This document shows, piece by piece, positions 16,195 to 24,548 of a stretch of DNA of 64,000 nt. Origin of the DNA: Glaciihabitans tibetensis (lineage in GTDB: Bacteria; Actinomycetota; Actinomycetes; Actinomycetales; Microbacteriaceae); contig NZ_PVTL01000001.1 of the NCBI RefSeq assembly GCF_003003265.1, positions 62,001-126,000 of the forward strand, given 5' to 3'. Position 1 is the stretch's first letter; each line of letters starts with the position of its first letter. Made by a program: the position numbers and the translations under genes. Under the pieces are notes generated by a model. It saw nothing but the letters and a program-made list of their open reading frames with translations, was not told where the DNA came from and did not search any database.

Positions 16195-17094
16195 ATGCAG
16201 CTGGAACGGGCGGTTCAGGACTTCGTGGTCTACCTCTCCGCCGAGCGCGGTTTCAGCGCGCACACAGTGCGTTCCTACACGTCCGACCTGCGCGACCTGG
16301 TGGAGTTCGCGGCCACACGCGGGGTCGAGCAAACGGATCAGCTTGACCTGGAACTCTTCCGGGACTGGCTGTGGCGGGGGTCGACGTCTGGTCTGGCGAA
16401 GTCCACCCTCGCGCGCCGTTCCGCCGCGTCACGGAGCCTGTCCGGGTGGCTCCGGCGCAGTGACATCACTCCCACGGATCCCGCGGTGCGGCTCCGCGCC
16501 CCCAAGTCGGACCACCACCTTCCCCGCGTGCTGACAAGAGCACAGGTAGACGCGGTTTTCGCGGACCTCTCGGCGTTGGCTTCGACAGGGGATGTCGCAG
16601 CCGCCCGCGACCTCGCCGTCGTAGAACTGCTGTACGCGTCCGCGCTGCGCGTTAGCGAACTCGTGGGACTCGACTTAGATGACATCGACTCCGGCCGACT
16701 CACTGCCCGCGTCATCGGCAAAGGATCGAAGGAACGTGTGGTTCCGTTTGGGATCCCCGCCCAGCGCGCGCTCCAGCAGTACCTGCCTCTGCGGGAAACC
16801 CTGATCACGCGGCCAACGGCGGCACTTTTTCTCGGCGCTCGTGGGGGCAGGCTCGGAACGCGAGCGGTCTATGAGTTAGTGGCAAGCATCCTCGAGACCA
16901 TTCCCGGCTCGGGCCCATCAGGACCGCACACACTGCGCCACACAGCGGCGACGCATCTCCTTGATGGCGGCGCGGACCTCCGCTCGGTTCAGGAGATGCT
17001 CGGCCACGCCAGCCTTGGCACAACACAGCTGTACACCCACGTCTCCGCTGAGCGGCTCAAAGAGAGTTACAAGATGGCTCACCCCCGCGCGTAG
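16195..17094 (+). CDS. xerC: Tyrosine recombinase XerC
   Basis: Site-specific recombinase that resolves chromosome dimers at dif with XerD. The 299 residues have the SAM-like core-binding domain (1-90) and the catalytic domain with R152 (ALRVSEL), K176 (GKGSKE), H245 and R248 (HTLRH), H271 (GHASLGTTQLY) and nucleophile Y280: a complete active site. Start ATG 16195 was preferred to the longer 16117 frame because the family begins with a short MxLERAVQDFxxYL segment. It lies between dprA and rpsB as in relatives, so this is the housekeeping copy, not an integrase. Confidence 0.95.
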   Translation: MQLERAVQDFVVYLSAERGFSAHTVRSYTSDLRDLVEFAATRGVEQTDQLDLELFRDWLWRGSTSGLAKSTLARRSAASRSLSGWLRRSDITPTDPAVRLRAPKSDHHLPRVLTRAQVDAVFADLSALASTGDVAAARDLAVVELLYASALRVSELVGLDLDDIDSGRLTARVIGKGSKERVVPFGIPAQRALQQYLPLRETLITRPTAALFLGARGGRLGTRAVYELVASILETIPGSGPSGPHTLRHTAATHLLDGGADLRSVQEMLGHASLGTTQLYTHVSAERLKESYKMAHPRA

Positions 17095-17129
17095 TCTGCG
17101 CAGCCGAGATGGGCTGCCCGACCCATCGC

Positions 17130-17780
17130 CTAGCCGTCGAATCGGCGGGTGGGCAGCAGCACGGAGCGCGGGATGCCTTCGAACAGTAATAGCGGTGAGA
17201 CATACTCGCCATTGATGCGCACGCCTACGTGAAGACAAAGCGTTTCGCAATGCGGCGGGCCAGTGCCGACCGGAGCGACTTCCCCGATGACCTGCCCCCG
17301 CTGCACTGCATCCCCTCGGCGCAGCGCTGTGTTCACCGGCTCGTAGCTCGACAGGTGTCCGTCGGAGTGCATGATCGACAGAACGGGCCGGTCAACAACC
17401 ACGCCGGCGAAGTGCACCGCGCCGTCGGCGGGCGCGATCACCGCGCCGCTGGTGCTGATGTCAATTCCGCGGTGGCCTGCCGCGTAGCGCCGAGGGGGAG
17501 CGGCATATGCCCGGTGGATGAAGCGTGCGCCAGCGGTCGGCCACAGCCACGTCCCGCTGACCGACCTTTCTCCCGGGGTGGCTGGCTCCGCGCCCCCACC
17601 TGAAGCCGCTCGGACGGCGGCAAAGCTGTGGTCTACGACCGTCGCGAAGGCGGGAGGAGGATCCTGCGCCGCGGAGGCGCGAGGAGGATACTGCGCCGCG
17701 GGCGAGGGCGGGAGCGGGAGCGGGAGCGGGATGAGCGGAAGGATGAGTATGAGGACAAGGGATACGGCGGCGCGTGGCAT
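17130..17780 (-). CDS. M23 (LytM) family peptidase-like exported protein
   Basis: A 216-residue secreted or anchored protein: a hydrophobic N-terminal signal (residues 4-27, Leu/Pro-rich), a Pro/Ala-rich linker and a LytM domain (about 78-205). The first zinc pair is present (H103 and D107 in HRGID), as is GH at 140-141, but the usual HxH is C182-L-H184, so one metal ligand is a Cys. I recall this CLH form in the copies that sit beside rpsB in Actinobacteria; activity is uncertain and it may be a regulator of other wall hydrolases. Start at ATG 17780 is set by the signal peptide. Confidence 0.88.
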   Translation of the reverse strand: MPRAAVSLVLILILPLIPLPLPLPPSPAAQYPPRASAAQDPPPAFATVVDHSFAAVRAASGGGAEPATPGERSVSGTWLWPTAGARFIHRAYAAPPRRYAAGHRGIDISTSGAVIAPADGAVHFAGVVVDRPVLSIMHSDGHLSSYEPVNTALRRGDAVQRGQVIGEVAPVGTGPPHCETLCLHVGVRINGEYVSPLLLFEGIPRSVLLPTRRFDG

Positions 17781-17864
17781 CCACCTATCGTCAGGATCTT
17801 TTTGAGTTCGGAACGGATGTGCGGGGAGGCCGGGGATTTCCGCCGCGCGACCAGGGTTGTCAGG

Positions 17865-18029
17865 GAGCAGTGCTGCCGAGGTGGCGCTGTAATGGATCAG
17901 TGCTGTCGGGGAGTGGTGCTGTTTGCGAGCAGTGCTGTAGGGGAGTGGCGCTGTAGGGGAGTGGCGCTGCCGACAAGCGGTGCTCACAGAGTGGCGCTGC
18001 CGACGAGCGGTGCTCTCACAGAGCGGTGC
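17865..18029. repeat. ~16-bp degenerate array between the M23 gene and rpsB
   Basis: About ten units built on GGGGAGTGGCGCTGTA with AGTGCTG and AGCGGTGCT variants. Unlike the other arrays it lies between two gene starts (M23 reverse, rpsB forward). It stops exactly where the rpsB -10 box begins. Confidence 0.8.
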
Positions 18030-18035
18030 TATGAT
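18030..18035 (+). promoter_or_regulatory. -10 box (TATGAT) for rpsB
   Basis: Near-consensus -10 hexamer at the end of the 16-bp array; no good -35 at the proper spacing, which would fall in the repeat. The transcript would have a leader of about 225 bases. Confidence 0.45.
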
Positions 18036-18210
18036 TTTGGAAGCATCCCGAGCTTTCGGGGTGACTACGCGTGCCCGTTGTGCTCTTCAGAGCATGCATT
18101 GCATCCACTCAGTCCGCACCCTTTTCGCGAGAACTTCGCGCCGATCGGGAGCAGGCGGTTGCGTGCCGGGCGCCAGGATCGCGCCAACCGGCCGCGATGA
18201 CAACTGAGTA

Positions 18211-18246
18211 GGCACGATACGGCGCTGCCACAAAGCAGCGCGTGCC
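18211..18246 (+). promoter_or_regulatory. Hairpin in the rpsB leader
   Basis: GGCAC (18211-18215) and GCGCTG (18222-18227) pair with CAGCGC (18236-18241) and GTGCC (18242-18246): an 11-bp stem with a 6-base bulge on the 5' side, just before the AAGGAC ribosome site. It may be an S2 feedback element; this is inference. Confidence 0.4.
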
Positions 18247-18263
18247 AGATAAGGACTACGACC

Positions 18264-19340
18264 ATGGCCGTCGTTACCATTCGCCAGCTGCTCGACAGCG
18301 GCGTGCACTTCGGGCACCAGACCCGCCGTTGGAACCCGAAGATGAAGCGCTTTATCCTGACCGAGCGGTCCGGAAGCCACATCATCGACCTGCAGCAGTC
18401 GCTCGCACACATCGACAAGACCTACGACTACGTCAAGGAGACGGTTGCCCACGGTGGCACCATCCTCTTCGTCGGAACCAAGAAGCAGGCTCAGGGCTCC
18501 ATCGCCGAGCAGGCTCAGCGCGTCGGCCAGCCCTACGTCAACCAGCGTTGGTTGGGTGGACTGCTCACCAACTTCCAGACGGTCTCCAAGCGTCTTGCAC
18601 GCATGAAGGAGCTGGAAGAGGTCGACTTCGACGACACCACCCGTGGCTACACCAAGAAGGAGCTGCTCATCCAGCGCCGCGAACTGGTGAAGCTGCAGAA
18701 GAGCCTCGGTGGTATCCGTAACCTCACGAAGACCCCGTCTGCCGTGTGGATCGTGGACACCAAGAAGGAGCACCTCGCGATCGACGAGGCGCACAAGCTG
18801 GGCATCCCGGTCATCGCCATCCTGGACACCAACTGCGACCCCGACGATGTTCAGTACCCGATCCCGGGCAACGACGACGCGATCCGCTCCGTTGGCCTGT
18901 TGACCCGCATCATTGCGGACGCAGCGGCCGAGGGCCTCGTCCAGCGTCACCAGAAGCCCGAAGAGGGTGCAGAAGTTGAGCCCCTCGCCGCGTGGGAGGC
19001 CGAGCTGCTCGCCGCTCCCGACACCGCGACCGAGGCGCCCGCCGCGACCGACGCCGCAACTGAGGCTCCTGCCGCAGCTGAGGCCACCGAGGCGCCTGCT
19101 GCTGAGGCTCCCGTTGCTGAGGCTCCCGCAGCCAACGTCGAAGAGAACGACGCAGACGCAGCCGTTGCCGAGAAGGCCGCTGAGGCTGACGAGACCATCG
19201 TTCCCGAGCACACCGTCGAGTCTGACGCTGAGACCGAAGCGAAGATCGAAGCTGAGGCGACCCCCGCCGAGAAGAAGCCGGCCGCAAAGCCCGCCAAGAA
19301 GACCGCTGCTGCAGCAGACGCTGCCGCCGAAACCAAGTAA
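18264..19340 (+). CDS. rpsB: 30S ribosomal protein S2 with long acidic tail
   Basis: S2 binds the 30S head-body junction. The first ~240 residues are a normal S2 ([58 protein letters not shown]). They are followed by about 115 residues rich in Ala, Glu, Thr and Pro, ending in a Lys/Ala segment ([10 protein letters not shown]). Such tails occur in actinobacterial S2, but this one is long. The protein has 358 residues. It is nine bases before tsf, forming the standard rpsB-tsf operon, with a terminator after tsf. Confidence 0.97.
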   Translation: MAVVTIRQLLDSGVHFGHQTRRWNPKMKRFILTERSGSHIIDLQQSLAHIDKTYDYVKETVAHGGTILFVGTKKQAQGSIAEQAQRVGQPYVNQRWLGGLLTNFQTVSKRLARMKELEEVDFDDTTRGYTKKELLIQRRELVKLQKSLGGIRNLTKTPSAVWIVDTKKEHLAIDEAHKLGIPVIAILDTNCDPDDVQYPIPGNDDAIRSVGLLTRIIADAAAEGLVQRHQKPEEGAEVEPLAAWEAELLAAPDTATEAPAATDAATEAPAAAEATEAPAAEAPVAEAPAANVEENDADAAVAEKAAEADETIVPEHTVESDAETEAKIEAEATPAEKKPAAKPAKKTAAAADAAAETK

Positions 19341-19349
19341 GGAATCACG

Positions 19350-20177
19350 ATGGCAGATTTCAAGCTGGAAGACCTGAAGACGCTGCGCGAGCAGCTCGGT
19401 ACCGGCATGGTTGAGACCAAGAACGCGCTCGTCGAGGCGGGCGGTGACCTTGCAAAGGCCACCGAGCTGCTGCGTCTGCGCGGCGCGAAGAGCAATGCGA
19501 AGCGCTCCGACCGCTCCACCAGCGAGGGCCTTATCGCCGCGAAGGAGAGCGGTTCGACCACCACGCTCATCGAGCTCGCGTGCGAGACCGACTTCGTCGC
19601 CAAGAGCGACAAGTTCATCGCGCTCGGCGAGAAGGTCCTCGAGGCCGTCGCCGCAGCCGGTGCCGCGAACCTTGAGGAAGCCCTCGGCGCTCCTGCGGGC
19701 AGCCAGAGCGTCAGCGAACTGATCGGCGACGAGGCAGCAATCCTCGGCGAGAAGATCGAGCTGCGCCGCGTGGAGCTGCTCACGGGGGACAAGTTCTCCG
19801 TGTACCTGCACCGCACCAGCTCCGACCTGCCTCCGCAGGTTGGTGTTGTTGTCGCCTACACCGGTGACGACGCGGAGACCGCTCGCAGCATCGCCCAGCA
19901 CATTTCCTTCGCGAACCCTGCGTACGTGAGCAAGGACGAGGTCCCCGTGGCCGACGTCGAGAACGAGCGTCGCATCGTCGAGGAAATCAGCCGCGGAGAG
20001 GGCAAGCCAGAGGCAGCCCTTCCGAAGATCATCGAGGGACGCCTGAACGCGTTCTACAAGCAGGTAGCCCTGCTTGAACAGGACTACGCACGCGACAACA
20101 AGTTGTCCGTGAAAAACGTAGCTGCCGACGCCGGCATCACCGTGACCGGGTTCGCCCGATTCAAGGTCGGCGCGTAA
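19350..20177 (+). CDS. tsf: Elongation factor Ts
   Basis: Guanine-nucleotide exchange factor for EF-Tu. 275 residues: the UBA-like N-terminal domain (FKLEDLKTLREQLGTGMVETKNAL), the signature ETDFVAKSDKF, and the core and coiled-coil domains ending in KNVAADAGITVTGFARFKVG. Length and motifs are normal. It is co-transcribed with rpsB and followed by a strong terminator. Confidence 0.98.
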   Translation: MADFKLEDLKTLREQLGTGMVETKNALVEAGGDLAKATELLRLRGAKSNAKRSDRSTSEGLIAAKESGSTTTLIELACETDFVAKSDKFIALGEKVLEAVAAAGAANLEEALGAPAGSQSVSELIGDEAAILGEKIELRRVELLTGDKFSVYLHRTSSDLPPQVGVVVAYTGDDAETARSIAQHISFANPAYVSKDEVPVADVENERRIVEEISRGEGKPEAALPKIIEGRLNAFYKQVALLEQDYARDNKLSVKNVAADAGITVTGFARFKVGA

Positions 20178-20190
20178 CACAGTGAGCCAG

Positions 20191-20228
20191 GGGAGGTCCG
20201 AGACAGTTGTCTCGGACCTCCCTTTTTT
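20191..20228 (+). terminator. Rho-independent terminator of rpsB-tsf
   Basis: Perfect 14-bp stem (20191-20204 with 20209-20222), 4-base loop AGTT, followed directly by six Ts: the clearest terminator in the window. Confidence 0.95.
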
Positions 20229-20288
20229 ACGCCTCCCATAGTTTTCGTCCCATAGCCTGTATCGAGCCACCACGAGGGAGATTTCCAC

Positions 20289-21002
20289 ATGACAGAAAAT
20301 CGCAGACGACGCGTCCTACTCAAATTGTCCGGTGAAGCTTTTGGCGCCGGTTCTCTCGGTGTCAATCCCGATGTGGTGAGCGCACTTGCCAAGGAGATTG
20401 CGGAAGCGTCGAAGGATGTCGAGATCGCCATCGTCGTCGGCGGCGGCAACTTCTTCCGTGGCGCAGAACTGAGCCAGCGGGGCATGGATCGCGGTCGCGC
20501 TGACTACATGGGCATGCTCGGCACCGTGATGAACGCTCTTGCGCTCCAGGACTTCCTTGAGCAGGCCGGCGCCGCGACGCGCGTGCAGTCCGCCATCTCG
20601 ATGACCCAGGTAGCGGAGCCATACATCCCGCGCCGAGCGGAGCGCCACCTCGAGAAGGGCCGGGTCGTAATCTTCGGCGCCGGGGCGGGCCTCCCGTACT
20701 TCTCGACGGACACCGTCGCCGCGCAGCGTGCGCTGGAGATCGGCGCGGACGTTGTGCTGGTCGCCAAGAACGGCGTCGACGGCGTTTACACCGCGGATCC
20801 GAAGACGGATGACACGGCGACGATGATCCACGAGATCACCTACCAGGAGGCGCTCGTGCAGGGACTCAAGGTGGTTGACTCCACCGCGTTCAGCCTCTGC
20901 ATGGACAACCGAATGCCGATGGTTGTGTTCGGCATGTCGCCGGCGGGAAACCTCGCGTCTGCCATCCGTGGTGACCGGATCGGTACTCTCGTCAGCGCCT
21001 GA
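20289..21002 (+). CDS. pyrH: UMP kinase
   Basis: Phosphorylates UMP to UDP with ATP; an amino-acid-kinase-fold enzyme of 237 residues. Motifs: [35 protein letters not shown], the UMP-site [15 protein letters not shown], and [12 protein letters not shown]. It has its own upstream region after the tsf terminator, with GAGGGAG as ribosome site. Two ~21-bp imperfect repeats containing GTTGGCGG follow the stop (21003-21045). Confidence 0.97.
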   Translation: MTENRRRRVLLKLSGEAFGAGSLGVNPDVVSALAKEIAEASKDVEIAIVVGGGNFFRGAELSQRGMDRGRADYMGMLGTVMNALALQDFLEQAGAATRVQSAISMTQVAEPYIPRRAERHLEKGRVVIFGAGAGLPYFSTDTVAAQRALEIGADVVLVAKNGVDGVYTADPKTDDTATMIHEITYQEALVQGLKVVDSTAFSLCMDNRMPMVVFGMSPAGNLASAIRGDRIGTLVSA

Positions 21003-21109
21003 CCCGTTGGCGGGAGCTCCCTGCCGGTTGGCGGTGGTTCCCGCCACAGGGGCGGCAGAGCCCGACACACGACCCGACCCGGCCGCGCTTTTCACAGGCG
21101 GCTTTCACC

Positions 21110-21115
21110 TAAACT
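21110..21115 (+). promoter_or_regulatory. -10 box (TAAACT) upstream of frr
   Basis: TAAACT 24 bases before the frr GTG; it is followed by GAAGGAG as a normal ribosome site. No clear -35. Confidence 0.4.
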
Positions 21116-21139
21116 TGTAGCAACACGAAGGAGCGATAC

Positions 21140-21694
21140 GTGATTAGCGACGTAATGACCGAGGCCACAGACAAGATGAACAAGGCCGTCGAGGTCGCCA
21201 AGGATGACTTTGGCACCGTGCGCACCGGTCGCGCCAACCCCGCCCTTTTTCAGAAGGTGCTCGTGGACTACTACGGAAGCCCCACCCCTTTGGCGCAGCT
21301 CGCCTCGATGCAGAACCCCGAGGCGCGCACGCTACTCGTCACGCCGTACGACAAGACCGCGCTGAAAGAGATCGAAAAAGCGCTCGTCAACGTGCCTAAC
21401 CTCGGCGCAAACGTGGGGAACGACGGTGAGGTCATTCGGGTCACGCTGCCCGAGCTCACGCAGGACCGCCGCAAGGAATTCGTCAAGCTCGTGCGCAGCA
21501 AGGGCGAAGATGCCAAGGTTGCCATCCGCAACATCCGCCGTCGGGCGAAAGACGACCTCGACGCTCTGAAGAGCGAGGTCGGTGAGGACGAGCTCGCTCG
21601 TGCCGAGAAGGACCTCGAGGGTGTGACCAAGGCGCACGTCGACGCGATCGACGAAGCGTTAAAGCGTAAAGAGATCGAGCTGCTCGAGGTCTGA
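21140..21694 (+). CDS. frr: Ribosome recycling factor
   Basis: Splits post-termination ribosomes with EF-G. 184 residues, standard length: [61 protein letters not shown] and the C-terminal helix with [11 protein letters not shown] start at 21140 after GAAGGAG. The stop shares one base with the cdsA start. Confidence 0.98.
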   Translation: MISDVMTEATDKMNKAVEVAKDDFGTVRTGRANPALFQKVLVDYYGSPTPLAQLASMQNPEARTLLVTPYDKTALKEIEKALVNVPNLGANVGNDGEVIRVTLPELTQDRRKEFVKLVRSKGEDAKVAIRNIRRRAKDDLDALKSEVGEDELARAEKDLEGVTKAHVDAIDEALKRKEIELLEV

Positions 21695-22641
21695 TGACTG
21701 AGGCGCCGGACGGCCCGCCTCCCCGCTTGAAGAAGCGGGGTCATTCGCGCGCCGAATTTGAAGCGACCGTTGCGGACATCGAGGCCCAAGTGCGTGCCTC
21801 GAACGCTCGCCTCGAAAAGCGCGCGGGCCGTAACCTGCCGATGGCGATTCTCATCGGACTCGGCCTCGGTGGCGGACTGCTGGTCAGCCTGCTCTTGGTC
21901 AAAGACCTGTTCGTCGTATTCGCGGGCGCGCTTCTGGTCTTCACCGCGTTCGAGCTCGCCAGCGCGCTCCGCTTTGCCGGACGCGACGTGCCCCGCATTG
22001 CGACCGTCGTCGCCGCGCTGGCCGTGGGTCCCGCGTCCTTCTACTGGCTCGAGGACGGTCACTGGCTTGTGACCCTTGCCGGGATGGCTCTCGTGTCGGT
22101 GTGGCGCGTTGTGGAGACGCTCTGGCCGAAACACCGCGCCCCCCGCGCGGAAGTTGTGAAGGACATCTTCGCTGGCATCTTCGTGCAGGGCTATGTTGTG
22201 TTCCTCGGGAGTTTCGCGCTGCTCCTGGCGGGCCACGAGGGTGGCGAGTGGTGGGCGCTGGGATTCTTGGTCGTCGTTGTGTCTACCGACATCGGTGCGT
22301 ACGCGAGCGGGTTGCTCCTGGGCAAACACAAGATGGCGCCGCGGATCAGTCCGAAGAAGACCTGGGAGGGTTTTATCGGCTCAGTGGCCGCGGCCGTGAT
22401 CTCGGGCATCCTGGTCGCCGTGTTCATGATCCAGCAGCCGGTCTGGGTGGGATTGCTGTTTGGCGTGGTCCTCGCTCTCACCGCGACCCTTGGCGACCTG
22501 TCCGAGTCCCTGATCAAGAGAGATCTCGGTATCAAGGACATCAGTACGTGGTTGCCCGGCCACGGGGGCTTTCTTGACCGCGTCGATTCGGTGTTGCCGT
22601 CCGCGGCAGCCGCGTATGCGTTTTACCTGATATTCGCGTAG
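21694..22641 (+). CDS. cdsA: Phosphatidate cytidylyltransferase
   Basis: Makes CDP-diacylglycerol from phosphatidate and CTP in the membrane. 315 residues: a basic, mostly helical cytoplasmic N-terminus of about 45 residues, then about eight membrane helices. The family signature is present near the end (SLIKRDLGIKDISTWLPGHGG, then LDRVDS). The middle has the ISPKKTWEGFIGS motif. It is coupled to frr by a TGATG overlap, and the DivIVA-domain gene follows 14 bases later. Confidence 0.96.
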   Translation: MTEAPDGPPPRLKKRGHSRAEFEATVADIEAQVRASNARLEKRAGRNLPMAILIGLGLGGGLLVSLLLVKDLFVVFAGALLVFTAFELASALRFAGRDVPRIATVVAALAVGPASFYWLEDGHWLVTLAGMALVSVWRVVETLWPKHRAPRAEVVKDIFAGIFVQGYVVFLGSFALLLAGHEGGEWWALGFLVVVVSTDIGAYASGLLLGKHKMAPRISPKKTWEGFIGSVAAAVISGILVAVFMIQQPVWVGLLFGVVLALTATLGDLSESLIKRDLGIKDISTWLPGHGGFLDRVDSVLPSAAAAYAFYLIFA

Positions 22642-22655
22642 GGCAAGATAGTCCG

Positions 22656-23207
22656 GTGAGCACAACTTTTCCGCGCGTCCGTCGGCCCCGACTGGGGTAC
22701 AACGTCGACCAGGTAGAGGATTTCCTCGAAGAAGCGCGGCGGGCGTACACCGCCGAGCGGGGCGAGCCGAGCGTAGTCAGTGCGGAGAGCATCCGTCGTG
22801 TCGCGTTTGACCTCGAAAAGGGCGGATACTCGACCACCCATGTCGACTCCGCACTGGAGCGTCTGGAGGACGCATTCGCCGGCAGGGAGCGGGATCAGGT
22901 CTCAGCGGAGGTGGGCGACGCAACCTGGTTTGAGCGTGCGCGTGACACCGCACAGGAGATCCTGGACCGGCTGGACCGCCCGGCCGCGCACCGTTTCGAC
23001 CGGGTGGGACCGCTCTCGACGGGATACCATCCCACGGACGTCGATGCCTTCGGTGACCAACTCACGGGATATTTTCAGGATGGCACGCCGATGAGCGTTG
23101 ACGAGGTGCGCGGAGCCGCATTCCGCAGCAGGCGTGGGGGCTATTCCGAAGCGCAGGTCGACCTGCTTCTGGACGCCGTAATCGACGTCATGCTGGCCGT
23201 CCGCTAA
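22656..23207 (+). CDS. DivIVA-domain protein with two repeats
   Basis: A 183-residue protein holding two copies of the short DivIVA membrane-curvature motif: first RPRLGYNVDQVEDFLEEAR near residue 10, second GPLSTGYHPTDVDAFGDQL near residue 118. A second shared motif (AFDLEKGGYSTTHVDSALERL and AFRSRRGGYSEAQVDLLLDAV) follows each. It has no long coiled coil, so it is not Wag31 itself. It is downstream of cdsA as in related genomes. GTG start with a CAAGAT box six bases upstream, probably leaderless. Confidence 0.9.
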   Translation: MSTTFPRVRRPRLGYNVDQVEDFLEEARRAYTAERGEPSVVSAESIRRVAFDLEKGGYSTTHVDSALERLEDAFAGRERDQVSAEVGDATWFERARDTAQEILDRLDRPAAHRFDRVGPLSTGYHPTDVDAFGDQLTGYFQDGTPMSVDEVRGAAFRSRRGGYSEAQVDLLLDAVIDVMLAVR

Positions 23208-23253
23208 AACGAACTTGGGCAATCTCGCAATTATGAGGTAAATTAGCCGACCT

Positions 23254-24024
23254 ATGGGTAAACATTCGATAACTGTGTCGTCCCACGGTCAGCCTTCCGC
23301 GACCCGGACTTCACTTTCAAGGACCCCTGCGGCCACGCGCACGACTGGCACCGCCGTCGCTACTCCGGTATCCGGAGTACAGCGCCCTGCGCCGCGTAAG
23401 TCGCGTCGTTCGCCGTTCTTCCTCCCCGCGCTCGCGTCATTCGCAACCGCCGCCATGGTGATGGTCGTGGTCGTGGACCCGTACTCCGGTGCCTACGCTG
23501 CTGCAGCGCTGCCCTCTGAGTGGGAGTCGAACCAGCCCACCCAGACCCTTGTCGTTGCCGATGGGTACGCGGTTGACACGGCTCTGGATGACTACACCAT
23601 CGAAGAACCGCCGCCGCCGCCACCACCCGTGGTGGTTGCGGAGGTTGAGCCGACGAAATCGTCGTCTTCTTCGTCTTCCCGCTCCTCGTCCTCTGCTGCC
23701 CCGGCTGCGGGCACACCGGATCCCGGATCGGCCAAGGCCGTGGCACTGGAAATGGTCAGTGCGCGCGGCTGGGATGACGCGCAGTACAACTGCCTGGTCT
23801 CGCTCTGGAACAAGGAGTCGGGCTGGAACATGTACGCGCAGAACAAGTCCAGCGGTGCCTACGGCATTCCGCAGTCTCTTCCCGGCAGCAAGATGGCGTC
23901 CGCGGGCGCTGACTGGGCCACGAACGCCGCAACACAGATCTCGTGGGGCCTCGGGTACATCTCGGGGCGTTACCAGACTCCGTGCGGCGCCTGGACCCAC
24001 TCGCAGGCGGTCGGCTGGTACTGA
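23254..24024 (+). CDS. Exported lytic transglycosylase-like protein
   Basis: 256 residues in order: a basic Ser/Thr-rich cytoplasmic leader (1-52), a membrane signal-anchor (55-74), an acidic spacer, a Pro run at 119-125, a Ser-rich tract (136-147), and a C-terminal transglycosylase-like domain (157-256) with the catalytic-type Glu E188 in WNKESGWN followed by YGIPQSLPGSKMAS and ISWGLGYISGRY. It would cut or remodel peptidoglycan outside the membrane. ATG 23254 has a TAAATT box nine bases upstream and no ribosome site. A terminator follows at 24085. Confidence 0.9.
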   Translation: MGKHSITVSSHGQPSATRTSLSRTPAATRTTGTAVATPVSGVQRPAPRKSRRSPFFLPALASFATAAMVMVVVVDPYSGAYAAAALPSEWESNQPTQTLVVADGYAVDTALDDYTIEEPPPPPPPVVVAEVEPTKSSSSSSSRSSSSAAPAAGTPDPGSAKAVALEMVSARGWDDAQYNCLVSLWNKESGWNMYAQNKSSGAYGIPQSLPGSKMASAGADWATNAATQISWGLGYISGRYQTPCGAWTHSQAVGWY

Positions 24025-24084
24025 CCCACTCACGGCCGTGTGCGCCGTGTCTCGGGTTTGCTGGATCGAGAAATAAGCATTAGA

Positions 24085-24120
24085 CGGCGTCGGCGGGGTT
24101 TTCCCGCCGGCGCCGTTGGT
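24085..24120 (+). terminator. Terminator after the transglycosylase gene
   Basis: 13-bp stem CGGCGTCGGCGGG (24085-24097) with 24103-24115, one G-T wobble, followed by TTGGTGTTTTC. Confidence 0.75.
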
Positions 24121-24133
24121 GTTTTCGGCCGCG

Positions 24134-24199
24134 TTTCAGCAGCATTCCAGCAGAGTTTCCGCAGAGTTCCAGCATAGTTTCAGGAGTGTCGCAGCAGAT
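24134..24199. repeat. 11-bp phased array
   Basis: Six consecutive 11-base units, each built on TTYCAGCAGAG (24134, 24145, 24156, 24167, 24178, 24189). The spacing is close to one helical turn. It lies between the terminator and the promoter of the next gene. Confidence 0.7.
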
Positions 24200-24229
24200 C
24201 GACGAGCATGGCCGAATCGCGCGTACGCC

Positions 24230-24235
24230 TAAGCT
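24230..24235 (+). promoter_or_regulatory. -10 box (TAAGCT) seven bases before ATG
   Basis: TAAGCT, seven bases to ATG 24243, no ribosome site: leaderless pattern. Confidence 0.5.
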
Positions 24236-24242
24236 GGTGGGT

Positions 24243-24548
24243 ATGCCTCGATCCAATCGTCCCCGCGGACCCCGTCAGGGCCGCGGCGATGACGACGACG
24301 GGCTGGACTTGTCCCGCGCGCTGGCTGGGCGACGCGAGAACACCTACAAGCGCGATGGTGCGTGGACCGCACAGAGCGTGGCCGCAGCATCCGCCACAAA
24401 GCACTACACCTGTCCATCCTGCGGACGTGACATCGCCCCGGGTGTTGCCCACACCGTCGCCTGGCGGGCAGACGGAATAATGGGCGAGGCAGATGACATT
24501 GCCGCCCGCAGGCACTGGCACACCCACTGTTGGAGGATCAAGCCGTGA
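24243..24548 (+). CDS. Small zinc-ribbon-like protein
   Basis: 101 residues. A basic, disordered N-terminus (RPRGPRQGRGDDDDG) precedes a compact module with CPSCGRDI and, 30-odd residues later, HWHTHCW: a CxxC...HxxHC arrangement suggesting one bound zinc. Function unknown; such proteins are widespread in Actinobacteria next to an alpha/beta hydrolase, as here. The longer frame from 24186 runs into the 11-bp array and is unlikely. It overlaps the hydrolase start by 4 bp (GTGA). Confidence 0.85.
   Translation: MPRSNRPRGPRQGRGDDDDGLDLSRALAGRRENTYKRDGAWTAQSVAAASATKHYTCPSCGRDIAPGVAHTVAWRADGIMGEADDIAARRHWHTHCWRIKP

Noticed and set aside
18087-20288. 733-codon reverse frame opposite rpsB and tsf
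   Set aside because: Shadow; both forward genes are unmistakable.
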